64,000 bases of DNA from Euglena gracilis (GCA_039621445.1 CP154956.1:64558257-64622256), one strand, 5' to 3'; shown: positions 40,115 through 52,422, counted from the first letter of the stretch. Notes: generated from the letters alone by a model not told the origin. Program-made: numbers and translations.

Positions 40115-40605
40115 CTGGTGCAGGGTTACACAGACTCTGGTCCGGGGGGGGGTCGGTGCCTGCCTGGTCGTGTGCAAAAAAAAGTGCCAAAAATGGCCTT
40201 TCTTGGGCTTCCGTCGTCTTCGGCGCTGAAAGTGCCTTGGCCGAGTGCTGAGGCACTTTTGGCCATGTGTCCTACCCCCCCCCCCCCCCGGGGGTCGGAT
40301 CTGGGTGCCTTGGAGTGCCTGCCCAGGCAGGCACCCCCACCCCAGGGGCGGGGTGGGAACCGCCTGAAAATTCAGCCTGTCCACGAGCTTTCATAAATTT
40401 AATGTTCTCCCCCTCAACAAAGGAAAAAAAGAACAACCGAAAACACATTTTTTTTTTCAGCAGCCCTGAGCCCAAATAGAAAGGGTGATTGCTCAGTTCA
40501 GAAAAGGAATGACAATAAAACACTTATAACAAGAGGTTGGGAGTGGACGAAAACGGTTCCTTGCGCTGCTGAGCAACCGGCACGTGTCTTGAAGGCGGGG
40601 CGGCC

Positions 40606-43600
40606 TCAGCCCAACCGGGCACGTTTGCTGGCGGCTTCGTCGGCGTGCGGCGGGGCATCGGCGGCCACAGTGGCAGTCGGGGTGGGTCCGCCGGCCCGGC
40701 CCCCACCCGGGAGGCGGCCGGCCAACGGCTGGGGGGCCTCCACCTTGACCCCGCTCAGCAGGTAACCGCCGGTGCCGCTCATGTTGACAAGGGGGTGCGT
40801 GCGGTTCGGAAGCACCTGGTACTCCCGCAGCCAGTTGTCGCACAGCACTAGCTGCACTGCGGGCGGCAGCGGCTCCAAACGGGGGGGGGGGTCACAGAAC
40901 CCGGCCACTCCTCCAGACGAACGGCTTTCTGTTTCGACATTGTCGAACCTGTGGTTTGAGGTATGGTCAGGTTTGTTAGGCATTTGCTCGTGGCGATGAC
41001 TTTCGACTTCACCCATGCATTCAAGCATCTTCGTGGAGCGACATTGAGTTTGTGGCTTGAAAAGCTCAAATTTATATGTGTGTATATTATGGCACTTTAA
41101 AAAAAAATTCTGGCTTCCTTTCAAATTGCAAATGTCCAGAGATTTCAAACCATTTGCTTCGTGATTTATAATTCAGGCGCAGAAACCATTCATCTCTCAG
41201 CCCCCACCAGACACACACCAGAACCCCACCTCTCCCCACCTGCTTCGGACCTACCTTCACGTCCCATCCTCCTCTCTATTTAACTTGACTGAAAGACTGT
41301 CCTCTGTATCTGCGGATCTGCCTCCACTCCCACGGAGACACATTGGCTGGGGTTTGGTGGAGAGAGGCTGCCGGGCGCGTGCTCCCCATTCCGCAGGGCG
41401 TCGTACACCTCCTGCAGGGGCGGCAGCACAGGGCAGAACACGCTGAACGTGCCGGCGGGCTCCAGGAACGGCCACACCCGCGCCAGCGTGTCCAGCGGGT
41501 GTAACCACGCCGCCATCAGCAGCGCATCCGCCCCGCGCTCAGGGAGGGCGGCGGAGGAAAGAAGCGACGGGTTCCAACTTGGAGTAAACCCCACCCCCCC
41601 AAAATAAGGCCCCTGGTCGACCTTTTGGGTCCGTTGCTGAAAACCTCAAAAATGGGTATTGTTTTTCAGGGGGGCCAACTTTTTTTTGCTGAAAAACTCG
41701 ACCGAAAAGAGGCTTCCCGCACGAGGGTCCAAAAATGGGTCCAAAAAGGGGGGCAAATTTTGGCAATGACCAAAGGTTGCCCCCAAAATGCCAATTTTAA
41801 CAACTGCAAAATGAGCAGAAATAAAAAAAATTGCCAAAAAAATCACCTATTCTGGGGGCATTGACAGAGTTTTATGTACTTTCCCCAAACGTCCTGAGGG
41901 GTTTTATTTTTTGGGGGTCTCAATTTTCTTGGGAGGTGCGTCGATTCTCCACAGGTAACCTGACAAATCTAATCCGCTGCCGTAACTCAAGCGCAGACAG
42001 CACCTGTGTTGGCAGTCATTCGTGGGAATTGCAGGTGCTGCAGACTCATTTCTGGGCTTTTTAAGCCCTGCCTGATCGAAAGGGGAACAAGGAAAAAAAC
42101 AACAACTGTGAGACCTCAGTTAAAGCACTGGTCAGGCTCCTTTGTACAACCCCGGGTGCTTTGGGGTGCCTACAAAGAGTAGGCACCTCAACCGGGGGAG
42201 TCAGTTTTGGGTCCTGAGCCAAAACGGTGACCCGGCAAAATTTCCTTTGGCATTTCAGGTCCCTGGCACCCAAGGCACCATTTTCGAGCCTCGGGATTGC
42301 ATCACCTCCGGGGCTTCTCCTTCGGAACCATCGGGAGGGGGGGTGCTCCAGTAAAACCCTCCTCCCAAATAATGCCCCCCCCCTCAAATCGCACTCCCCC
42401 AAAATGATCTCCCCCCCTTGGGGTCCGATCTCAACCAAAAAAAATATCCCCACCATTTCAGCCATCGACCCTGATTTTCGTGAAGTTGAAGATGAGAACT
42501 CACGGTAAGAAATGATTAAAAAAATGGCTCTTTGTGGAGGCTAGATGGCAAACATCAATTTTGTAAAAAAAATTACAAAAAAAACTACAAAAAAGGGTGG
42601 TTTTGTGTGCTACGTTTGATCTTGTGGATTTCAAAAATTTTGGCAGATTTGAAAACAATAATTACCCCCCCAAAAATACGCCCCCACTCGGACGGGGAAT
42701 TCTGACAGAAAAAAAAATGCCCAGGGGGGTATCCTTTGGGGGGTTACAACACCCCCAGGTGTCGAAAATGCATGACCATGGCACCAGCCCCAAACTTCCT
42801 TGAAGGGAAACCTGTTTGGTGCATTGTGGGCAGAGGTTTCTTTTAGGACCAGGGGGGGGGGGGTCATTCACAGGAGGAAGGGCAGCCGTTGGTTGGGCCA
42901 TAGCCGGCCACGGTCGACCGCGGTCGGCCGCGGCCCCAAACAAAAATTTCGGTTGGGCTGCAGCCAACCACTTCCGACTTTGAGACCCTGGAATTCGGTC
43001 TGGTTGGTTGGGCCGTGGTTGGCTGCGGCCACTCAACCACAACAGATCACGGCGTTTTTCTTACCCCCCCCCCCGAAAGCCCAGCTCAGAGGCTGGAAAA
43101 TTTGCGCTGGCTCGAAAAAGGCTGCTGGCTGGCCACCTCCTCTTCCCTCCCCCCTGGGGTCCCCGGTTGGAGCTCAACCCGGCCCGGGGTTGAACTGGGT
43201 GCCAAAAAACCGAAATCGCAAAAACATCCCAAAATCTGCCAATTACGCAGAAAATTGATTTTTTTGACCCCAAATTTGACCTGGCCAGCCCTTTTTCTGA
43301 CCCATTTTCGCCCATTTTTGACCCTTTTTTGGCCCATTTTTTTTGCACCCCCAAGAGCAAAAAACCCGTAAGCATCCAGCCACCCTTCGGGCGACTGGAC
43401 GGTAACAGGATCTTCGAAAGAGCCCCAGCTGGAGGGACCTGCGCTTGGCACCTTCGCCCACCCACCCCCCTCCCCCCCCCTGGCGGCGAAACTTTTAAAA
43501 TTATCTGATTGTGGGTGCGGGTTAATAGAACACTAAGGGCAATGAGTTCATCGCTCTGGAAGAACCAGACACGACTCTGGTCCACCACACCATGATGGTA

Positions 43601-44004
43601 TGGGGCATGGGCTGCTGATGGACGCCGTGGCCAATCTCTGGCCGCCAAACGACGCTAAAAGCCCCCCCCCCCTTCAGTCCGGGGTGGCCCTACCACATCC
43701 GCGGGCCTCCCTGGCCTCCCGCCAGCACCGCCGTCGCCTCCGCCACGGAGCACGCCGCCGTCCACCGCCGCCGCCCCGCAGCGCCCTCCCGCTTCCCCCG
43801 CCCGCCCTCCGGGGCCCCCGCCGGACTGCCCTCCGCTGTCCCCTCAATCACCTCCTCCGTGGGCTCCGCCGAAGACTGTGGGGACTGCTGGGAGCGTGGA
43901 GGAGAGGCCAAGAAGGTGCCCCAGTCAAATATTGGACAAAAGCTACAAGCACACACGCGCACGCGTGCACAAACATATTCTCTCATGCGCACGCAACGAC
44001 ACGC

Positions 44005-44071
<67 letters not shown>

Positions 44072-47000
44072 GCCAGAGAGCCAGACAGCCAGACTGACTG
44101 ACTGACAGGCAGGCAGAGAGGCAGGCAGACAGACAGCAAGCTCCTTTCAGCTTGGGCCTGCCGCCTCCTGGGTCGGTGTGGGAGCCACTGCAGGGGGTTC
44201 TCGCCTTCACAATGCTGCCTGCACAGCTGGCAACAAATCAAATGGCACACAATGGACCCGCGTGGCTGCCAGCTGCTCACAGTCATGCCGCGGCATGGGG
44301 TGCGGGATTGCTGCCTTCTGGAAACGTCGGGGATACAATGATCAATATGCTGCCATCAATTAACCTTTTTAAACTATTTTTTTGTATAAAATGCAGACCC
44401 TCGTAGCTGACAACCGACCAGACCGACAATCACCACCACACACAGCACCGCTCTACCAGGATGACCCAGCCACCGCCTGCTCCAGGTTGAGCCGCTCCAC
44501 GGATGAGAGGTTCCCGGCGGAGCTGCCGCGCTCATCCCCGCTGCGGGGGTAGAGGTGGACGACGTGGCCGGCCCCCTCCGCCCCGAGGCGGTAGAGCACG
44601 CTGCCGGTGAGGAGGCCCTTCACGCCGTCCACGCACAGCACCCGCGGGGCGGGCCAGGCACTGGGGTGGCGTGGGGGCATCATGGAGCCAGCGAGATGGG
44701 GGCGAGGGAGAAGCCCTCCGCCATGCTTCTTTTTGACAACCCTGGGGGGGAGGGGGGTGGGCGGCATGCCAACTATTTGGGCAGGCACCCGTGGCACAAA
44801 TTTCAGCCGATTTTGCTGTTTTAAAAATAGATGGTTTTGGGCCCAGCACCTCTGGTGCCGGGGTGTGGGGGGGCTTTGGCACAACCCACTCCAAAACCTG
44901 ACCCCAGGGGTTCGAAAACGCCCTCCACCCTGCCTGCTCACACCACACCATTATTCACCAATCTCCCCCTCCGGGAAAACTTTGATCTTACAAAAAAAAG
45001 AGCCAGTGGCTTCCTAACCCCCCCAGGTAGGTATCGTCAAGAAACCCCCGACGGCCAGTCCAAGGAGCAATCAGCCACGAATGCCCATCCAAGTTATAAT
45101 AACGCACATTTGCACTGAAACAAATGCCAACAAGGTGTTGCAAGATGCCACATTGGAGAGAAACATCGGACAGGCAAAGTAACTTACGTGGAAGAGAGTT
45201 CAGATGAGGGTTCTGACTCACTACTCTCAGAGGACAGCGACCCAAGCAGGGATTCCCATAAACTCATGCTGATCACCCTTGATTTTGATTCGTGATTATT
45301 AGTGATTATTCGTGATGATTTGTGCTCCAAAAAAAAGTCGGCCTTTCCTTTTCTTGCATAAAACAATAATGCACAGTAATTACGTAACAGAATTTTGCGC
45401 ATTTTTGTAGTACGTTGCAGGCTTTAGGGAAAATTTATTGAATTTTTGCAGAATTCCATATAAAAAAAACGAGTCACTGACTGATGGTCCACGTACCTGG
45501 GTCAGACCCATTTTAGCATTGTTCGCCACGTTGGGCCCTTTTTTGGCTTAATTGTTAGCAACTTGGGCCATTTCCATCCATTTTTGTCCAATTTGGCCAA
45601 TTGTCCACAAATTTCAACCATTGATGGACCATTATTGGCCATTTCAGCAGTTTTGGCCCAATTTTGGAATACAGATACAATTTTTATCGTGTTTCTGCAA
45701 GCCTCTGGGTGTCCCATTCACTCAAACATGTTGTTGTGGCTCCCCTTGTTGCGGACTCTTCAGGTGGCCAAGGTTACACCAGCTCGGAGTTCGCCCCAAT
45801 CATCTTGACCTTCGCCAGCACTTATCATCCTCCTCTGACCTCTGGGACGGTGCAACATTGCGCAGCATGCCCGCTTGCCCAACACCAGCCACTGGAGTTC
45901 CAGAAATAAAACAGGGGAGGGGACGGGGCGATGACTCTGATAATGATGATGGACAGAGTGGAGGGCAGAGGAGAGCATTGGAAAGACAGTGGCAGAGAGC
46001 AAATGGGGAGGAGGAGAGTAATATCAACTTGTAAGGGAACTCAATCCTTGATAGAAAAACCACTTTCAGAATGCGACGTTCATAAATGGGAGAAAATATC
46101 ATTCATGGTCATTCCTGGTTGTTCGTTGTGATTTGTCATTATTTGTGATTATCCCTGATTATTTGTGATTTCTGAAAATCCCCTAATTCATGCTGGTCCG
46201 TGATAATTCATGATTATTATTGGCACGAACTTGTGTGTGTGGGAAGCCCTGTCCAAATGTCACCTGGCACATCAGAGCGTTTGAGGATGTTTTAGGCTTT
46301 GGCTCTCCTTCCATCCCGTTCGGTGCCTCTGTTGGTGCACTACAAATTGGAGCAGCAAGTGGAGTTTTGGACAACCACGCACACCCCACTCACAGAAGGA
46401 GGCGATGATACAACAGCAAAAGAGGACCTTTCAAACACAATAGAATCTGGCGCCTTCGGGGCCAGTCGGCCACTTCATTCCTTGGGGACTGACCCCCCCG
46501 GGTGCGGGACAGGACCAAAAACCAGTCAGCTTCGGGGGGGGGGGGGTGGATAAAGCTTCAGCAATGGTGTGGCCCATATCCTTCAAAATTAGCTGCCCTC
46601 AGCTGGATATCGGGGTCCAGGGAACCGGCCCGGTGCATTGGCGTGGACGTTGGCGTACGCCAGCATCTGGGCGAGGGTGTCCTGCCGCATCCCCAAGGGC
46701 TCAGGGCAGGGGCGGCCGACAGGGCACCAATCTGCCCGACACAACAGCCACCGCACTCTCCGTGCTGGCAGAAGGTGAAAAGGTTGTTGGCGCTTTTGGT
46801 GCGACAGGAATAGCTGGTGGGTTTGACGGGGGTCCAGGTCATGGTTCGGGTCTGCTTCCTCCCACCCAGTCTGGCAGTCTGCCGGCACCAGGACCCATTC
46901 ACGGCCTGATGCTTCCTGGGGCGTGCCTCGGGCTTGTTCGGTGTGGTTCAGGACGTTGCGGCCTTGCAATCAGCCCTGCCCCCCCCCCTCCAGCTCGTCA

Positions 47001-49196
47001 GTGGCCCGCCCGCCCCGGCGGCCGGCCCTCCAGCCCCGCCCTGCGTGATGGCGGCGGCCTTGGCCTTCATCGCCTCCACCAGCAGGCCGGGGGAGGGCCG
47101 CTGCACCGTCAGGAAGGGGCAGTGCTTCTGCCGCTTCTTCCGGATGTACTTCGCCTGCGCCAGCACCGTCTTCCCCGTGAACGACGCCGGCTGCCGGCCC
47201 TCGCCGACGCGCCGCAAGCGAGCATGTCACACGTCGTTGTCCGGGTCATACATCTCTTTAAGGACCCCGGGGGGGGGGGTTGCTGGGCTAGGGCTAGAAA
47301 TTTGGGCGGCCTAGAATTTTGGGCTGGCTACCCCCCCCCCCCCCCGGGGGGGGGGGGGCTGGACCCCGGCTGGACCCGAACCGGGGCGAGCTGGACTGAA
47401 ATCGGAAAAATGCCCAAAAATGTCCTGCAGAACACAGTTTTGAAAAAATGATGCATCTGAAACCCCCCAAAAATGGCCCAAACGCCCCCCAAACCCCATT
47501 TTTGGCCACTTTTGAACACAGTTTTTCAAAAAATTTCGGCGCTTTGCGCCGAAAAATTTTGGGCTGGACCCCCAAAAAGGGGCTGGCTAGCTAGGGCTAG
47601 CAGCACCCCCCCCCGGGGGGGAGGGGGCTGCTGCGGCTGGGCTGGGCCCAAATCGGGGCTGGCTGCAGCCGCCCCCCCCGGGGGGGGGGGGTTCGCAAAA
47701 CCTTAGAGAGATGTATGGTCCGGGTCCCGGAGGGGAGGGTGGACCGCAGAAAATCCGGGTTTGGCGGGGGTGGCCTCGATTTTGGCTGCTGGAAGTTCTG
47801 GTGGAGCCCCCTCCCCCTGGTGGGTGACGGGGTCTGCTGACAGCTCAAGGCAGTTGCCATATTGTTTTGTGTGGTGGTGTGCATGGGAGGACTTAGGACC
47901 AAACTGCAGTCGTCCACAAAGATCTGGACCTCGGAACTACGGGGACGAGAAAAATCCACGGTAATACGTGGAGGGGGCAGGCAGGGTGCAGAATTCGTCA
48001 CCAGCTGCTGCACAAGGTCCGGCCCCGCCTCGGACTCCTTGAGCCGTCGCACGTCCTGCTCGCTGAGTGCTTGTGCCGCACCATCCTCCACCAGCTGGGA
48101 GTTGGGAGTAGGGGCGCCCGCCGCAATGGACATGCCAGCAATTTTAGGCATTTCATTGTGGTAAAACTTGGTAAGAAAATTGGCGGCAGACTGGTCATTT
48201 TTGTAACTTTTTTCAAAAAAAATTTGGGAAGAAAATCAAAACTAATAAATACAATTTTCCATGCTAATGGAACCAACATCGTACCAAGAGGATGACTGGG
48301 GGGGTCATTGGATGGGTCGCGGGTGTCCCTGACGATGTGCAGGGGGCCGTTCCACACCTTGTGATTTGCGACATGGACCATGAGCCACAGGGCCTCTCTT
48401 GCTTTCAAATGGGGAAATTTATAATCATGATTACCTTCAAAGTAAATGATCACAAATTTGTTTTTCAACATAGCTAATAAAAGACTTCTGAACTGGTGGA
48501 ATTTTGTGACTTTTCAGCAACACTAAAAAAAAACAACTAGATGATTAACGTAGGAGGGCTCTGAAGTTCTGACATTTGAGGTTGATCCGAAAGCCCACCT
48601 CACTTCCTGACCAGTGAGACCGGCGGGGCGGCCCTAGTTGTCCCGGGCATTCAGATCTTCCTCTTCGGCGTCCGCCTCCTCGTAGAGCGCCTGGCAATCC
48701 GGCAAGCGGACGAGCTGGCGCCGTCCGGGCTCCGCCTGGAACAGCGCCCCAGCCCCAGGCGATGTTGTTAAATCAGCTGATGGTGTTGTGACGTCTTGTG
48801 ACCTCGCGGGATGTGATGTGATCAGTAATTTGAGGCGGGCGTGTGCATGAGTGTGGTGTGGGTGGTTGTGTGTGGTTGTGTGGGGGGGGGGGGGCGTGCA
48901 CGTATGCGTGCACACGCGCGCATGAATGTCGGTGTGTGTGGTTAACATGAGTTTGTTCGACTGTATTTGGTTTTGGTGTGTGTCGTAAAAGAAGTCCATA
49001 ACTTGCACAACGACCATTCCCACCAGCACCTGAGGCAGAACACCGCCTGGCCGAATGGCGCCTCCGCAGCTGCGGCCACAGACACGGTGCAGCCCTTCGC
49101 CAGCCGCAGGGAGGCGCCGTCCTTGAGGGTCACGAGGCAGCGGCGGGGCTCCCGGTCCGCGATGCACAGCATGACATTGCTTCCCGGGGCCGGCAT
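40606..49196 (-). CDS. TRMT6: tRNA (adenine-58-N1) methyltransferase non-catalytic subunit TRM6 (GCD10 family)
   Basis: The family protein pairs with catalytic TRM61 to make m1A58 in tRNAs. Nine exons: 49053-49196, 48649-48750, 48002-48130, 47047-47190, 46626-46696, 44474-44660, 43717-43887, 41374-41534 and 40606-40861. Joined in frame they give 454 aa (human protein about 497). Recognisable blocks in order: an N-terminal beta-rich segment; ALSEQDVRRLKE; KYIRKKRQKH; MRQDTLAQMLAYANV; RVLCVDGVKGLLTG (Rossmann-like block); an acidic and basic linker; ALLMAAWLHP; and the C-terminal block NWLREYQVLPNRTHP then SGTGGYLLSG. These follow the order of human TRMT6, recalled from memory. At least four introns are of the nonconventional kind. 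The end of exon 2 and the exon 3/4 junction are the least certain; VTNSA after QQL at 47988-48002 may also be coding. The start is the first in-frame ATG, 9 nt after a strong AG acceptor. Confidence 0.9.
40862..41373 (-). other. nonconventional intron of TRMT6 (512 nt)
   Basis: Starts CGGCAGC and ends GCTGCCGCC. +2 to +7 pair with -4 to -9. Joins ALRNGEHAP to AVQLVLCDNWLREYQ in frame. Confidence 0.7.
41535..43716 (-). other. nonconventional intron of TRMT6 (2182 nt)
   Basis: Starts GGCCAGGGAGG and ends CCTCCCTGAGCGC. +4 to +11 pair perfectly with -6 to -13. Joins EATAVLAG to GADALLMAAWLHP in frame, matching the ADGLIVASRFHP block of human TRMT6. No usable GT donor is present at this exon end. 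Confidence 0.8.
43995..44140. repeat. (ACAG)n microsatellite
   Basis: About 18 GACA units, then degenerate CAGG and GACT units. In a TRMT6 intron. Confidence 0.95.
46697..47046 (-). other. nonconventional intron of TRMT6 (350 nt)
   Basis: Starts ACGCAGGGCGG and ends CCCCTGCCCTGAGCCC. +4 to +11 pair with -6 to -13 (one wobble). Joins EAMKAKAAAI to LGMRQDTLAQML in frame. Confidence 0.75.
47280..47700. repeat. GGCTAGGGCTAGAAATTTGGG repeat (TRMT6 intron)
   Basis: Same motif order at 54790-55090 and 55650-55760: GGGCTAGGGCTGGAAATTT, a C/G run, GGGCTGGACCCC, CCTGCAGAACACAGTTT, then GCTGCAGCTGGGCTGG. Confidence 0.6.
48751..49052 (-). other. nonconventional intron 1 of TRMT6 (302 nt)
   Basis: Starts GGCCAGGCGG and ends TCGCCTGGGGCT. 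+3 to +9 pair perfectly with -5 to -11, plus a wobble pair. Joins AAAAEAPF to GALFQAEPG in frame, matching the HSYGTAFEV region of human TRMT6. Confidence 0.8.
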
Positions 49197-49205
49197 CGGC
49201 CCGCC

Positions 49206-49212
49206 CTGCAAA
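49206..49212 (-). promoter_or_regulatory. possible spliced-leader acceptor of TRMT6
   Basis: TTTGCAG lies 9 nt before the chosen ATG, where the aligned protein also begins. Euglenid mRNAs receive a trans-spliced leader at such sites; that use here is inference. It could instead be the acceptor of an unseen upstream exon. Confidence 0.4.
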
Positions 49213-49402
49213 TGGACATGATGCGGCAATTGTACTCCGATGAGGATGCCACACATTTGTGCATAATTGGGTGTGGACACACGTGTGCGCGTGTTTACAT
49301 GTGTGTGGTATGTGTGTCTGTGTGTGTGTGTTGTGTGTTGTGTGCTGTGTGTTGTGTGTATGTGGGTTTGTTGTGTTGCAGTGTGCTGTGTTGTGATGTG
49401 TG

Positions 49403-49436
<34 letters not shown>

Positions 49437-50104
49437 TGTTGTGTTGAGTTGGGCTGTGTGTGTGTGTGTGTGCTGTGAGTATGTTGCGGGTGCGTGCACA
49501 TGCTTATGGATACGCACACACACACACACACACACACAAAACAGATGAGCAGGGAGCAAATGAAAAAACAAGTTGAAAGAACATGTATTCAAAAAAAGGC
49601 TGACAGAGGAGCACCCCCCAGGCACACATGTCCTCAAACACACATAAATACGCTCATCCTTCTTGTTGAGCGTTGTGCGCTCTCGTACTCATTCAATCAT
49701 CTTAGGCGGCCTAACTCGCACTTAGCTTTGAAAGTGACTGTAAATTTGCGCCAACGCGCAAATCCCAAAAAAGTTTGGGTTTCGAACACCGTGGCCTGAG
49801 ACTCCAGACAGTCTGAAAATAATGTCTCCCTGCACCCCAGGGCCTGGGGACGAAAGCAACGACCTGGAACTCCACGGTCCACGGACACAGCACTCCCGGG
49901 TCCCAGTGTGCATGAACACACAGCGCCGGGTGATGAAACGAGGGGATTCCATTGTGCATTTGCGCTTTGGCGCAAAATTTTTTTTATTACAAAAAAAATT
50001 TGCGCTTTGGCGCAAATTTTTGACTTTTTTGTAATTCAACATGTGGGTGACCATTGCCGCACTTGGACAATGATAACAACATATATGTCAACATGTGTTT
50101 CCCT

Positions 50105-50499
50105 TTGCGCCAAAGCGCAATGAGTAGGCTCATGAAGAATGAAAATTTAAGAGTTACCTTGCGCCAAGGCGCAAATAGAAATACAATTTTCAAAATTGCA
50201 AAAGCAACATGGCTTGCGCCGAAGCGCAAATATAACTGTTTAAAACTTATCTCACAACGCAGGGAGAGAACGGCCCTGATAGAGTATGAACACCAGAGGG
50301 GATAGAGCACAAAATTGTAGTGCAGGTGGACGGAAGCCTACTCTCAGTCACGTTGACTTAAAATTGGTCAACATTGCGCGTTGGCGCAAGTGCCACGTTG
50401 CTTTTACAGTTTTAAAAATGTATTTCTACTTGCGCTTTGGCGCAATATAACTCTTAAATTTCCATTCTGCATAAGCCTGCCCATTGCGCTACGGCGCAA
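50105..50499. repeat. imperfect foldback I within the TIR element
   Basis: 50105-50229 and 50374-50499 are inverted copies at roughly 80-85% identity by eye, each holding three palindromes. The spacer 50231-50373 resembles 50520-50640 in direct orientation (gagaga...caccagag...agag). Confidence 0.7.
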
Positions 50500-51328
50500 C
50501 AGCCATCAATTTTTATTTTCTATTTTTATCACTGCCGGTGGAGAGAGCAGTCCTGGAAGCATCTCATCACCAGAGCGAACAGAGCTCAAATGGAGGGAAG
50601 CCTTGCCTGGGACAGGAAGCCAATCCCCTGGTCTGTGAAAACAACCACCAACTTCTTGATATCCAGACGTGCCTTGTCCTGTGCGTTGTGAGCCCAACTG
50701 CCAGTGCCAGAGATTCCTCCCACTTGCCTCGTAGTTAAGCATGCCCGAGGGCCCTTCTTTTTGGCTGCCGACTTTTGAAAGTCGGAAAATACCTTTTTGG
50801 AAAAGAACAGGCACCAGATGAACCCTGGGAATCACAGCCGAGGAAACAGTTTTGGGCGCCAAAAAGGTGTTTTAAAGAAGCTCGTCACCCCCCTTTCCTC
50901 ACCAAGGATTTGAAGCACACAACTTTGGGGATGAGCGAATGGAATTGAGAGATCGAAATGGTGCATTAACAACGGCGGAGAAGGGAAGACATGTTGACAC
51001 ACTTTTTTTTTCAGTAATTGCAACCCACCAGACAGCCACATCACACCAGGCAGATGGAGGAGATGGTTCAGCTGAAAAAGATCTTTCTGTCAACATCCCA
51101 AAAAACCCTACTTTGTGCACCGAGTGCAAGGTCACTGAGGCTCCACAGCCCACCGCCCACGATTCGTCTTATTGGAACAGCCACTGCCTCCCCAGTGCCT
51201 GAATAGTTCAAAAGCGCCAACCCAGTTTTGGGCACAGCAGCGCTCAAACCCCCCTCATCATTCTCCTCTATCGCCCACCTTCTCACGGAGCACGAACACA
51301 TTCAAATACATCTGCTTTTTGAAAAGAC

Positions 51329-51769
51329 ATTTGCGCTTTAGCGCAAATTTTTAACTTGCGCTTAAGCGCAAATTAAAAATTTGCGCTTAAGCGCAAGTTA
51401 AAACAGAAGCCCCCTGAGCTTATGGGAGTCCCTCTGATGTGTTACGGTGTGTTGGGGGCCCCTCTCTGCACGGCCAGTGTGCGGGCTTGGTGAGGAAATA
51501 CCTTGCGCCGAAGCGCAAAGCATCATACAAAAAACGAGAAGTGCAAACAGGGGGTTGACGTGTAATCTGAATGATCAAGCAGTGCATTACGTAGGTATGT
51601 CCTTTGCGCTTCGGCGCAAGGTATTTCCTCACCAAGCCCGCACACTGGCCGTGCAGAGAGGGGCCCCCAACACACCGTAACACATCAGAGGGACTCCCAT
51701 AAGCTCAGGGGGCTTCTGTTTTAACTTGCGCTTAAGCGCAAGTTAAAAATTTGCGCTTAAGCGCAAATG
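51329..51769. repeat. near-perfect foldback II within the TIR element
   Basis: 51329-51520 and 51602-51769 are inverted copies, nearly identical, around an 80-nt centre. Palindromes sit at both arm ends. The left arm has one extra palindrome unit (51372-51396). Confidence 0.85.
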
Positions 51770-52422
51770 TCCACAAACATTGCCTTCTGTGCCCGGCAGT
51801 GTGGGGCTTGGCGTTGCTCACCAAGCCCCACATTGCTGTTGGGAGAGGTCCCTGGGCTTGCCCTCAATCCCCCCAACCCCCCCCACCTGGGTGGTTCCTG
51901 CTGTACCGCTCCTCACACTTCAAGCACCCAGGGATCACAACTCTGTGACATGCCGTTTTTTTCCAACTTTTCACAACGTGTGTGTAGAGTCCACCCTCTG
52001 GATGCCTCAGCAGCCAACTCTTCACGGACATATCACAGAGCCAAAAAAAGCAACAAAAAGGGTTTCATTACTCCCGGACTGTGTGGCACCATCCGGGGAA
52101 CACAGTCAAAGCTTCAAAAACGAGGGACTCGCACCGGGGGTTTTGGCCCTTTTTTTGGGAAAATTCACGTGTCCCGGCGGTCAAACCCAGGGATTTGGAC
52201 CATTTTCAAAATGGTGAACAGGCTGAAAAACACCAAAATTGGGCCTGTTCCCCAGGTTCCAACATCGGAAAATGATGCACACGCCGCCATGGAGGGTCTC
52301 CGCGGAACCAGAGGGTCAAAAGGGTGGGTTCTACCGCCGGGTCTCAAAGAAATCGAAAATTTGCGCGAAAGCGCAAGCTAAAAATCAAAACCTTAAGTGC
52401 GAGTTAGGCCGCCTAAGATCAT

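Larger units (their letters stand above)
38575..40605. other. intergenic spacer between TRMT6 and EXOC7
   Basis: About 2 kb with repeat copies 1 and 2 and G/C-run hairpin family members. The long plus-strand frame across it crosses the repeats and is not treated as a gene. Confidence 0.65.
49701..52417. mobile_element. 2.7-kb TIR element packed with TTGCGC-N4-GCGCAA palindromes
   Basis: The left end begins CTTAGGCGGCCTAACTCGCA and the right end (52394-52417) is its inverted copy, about 24 bp. ATCAT sits directly outside both ends (49696-49700 and 52418-52422), as a 5-bp target-site duplication would. Inside are 17 palindromes with fixed 6-nt arms and variable 4-nt centres, plus two large foldback structures (50105-50499 and 51329-51769). 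No open frame looks like a transposase, so it is probably non-autonomous. It lies in the spacer between TRMT6 and the next gene. A second copy starts at 61636 within the duplicated block. Confidence 0.8.

Noticed and set aside
39223-40251. 342-codon plus-strand open frame, among the longest in the window
   Set aside because: It runs through two copies of the dispersed repeat and has no codon bias or recognisable domain; a chance frame in GC-rich repeat DNA.
48641-48646. TAG in frame after TRMT6 exon 2, suggesting a reassigned stop codon
   Set aside because: It falls after the predicted exon end; other genes end in TGA in the expected place and no other in-frame TAG is needed.
49053-49196. 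NAD-kinase-like C-terminal segment
   Set aside because: The segment aligns better with the TRMT6 N-terminus and joins in frame to further TRMT6 exons.
49746-52376. Regularly recurring short repeats suggesting a CRISPR array
   Set aside because: Unit spacing is irregular, units are palindromes with variable centres, there is no cas gene, and the DNA is eukaryotic.
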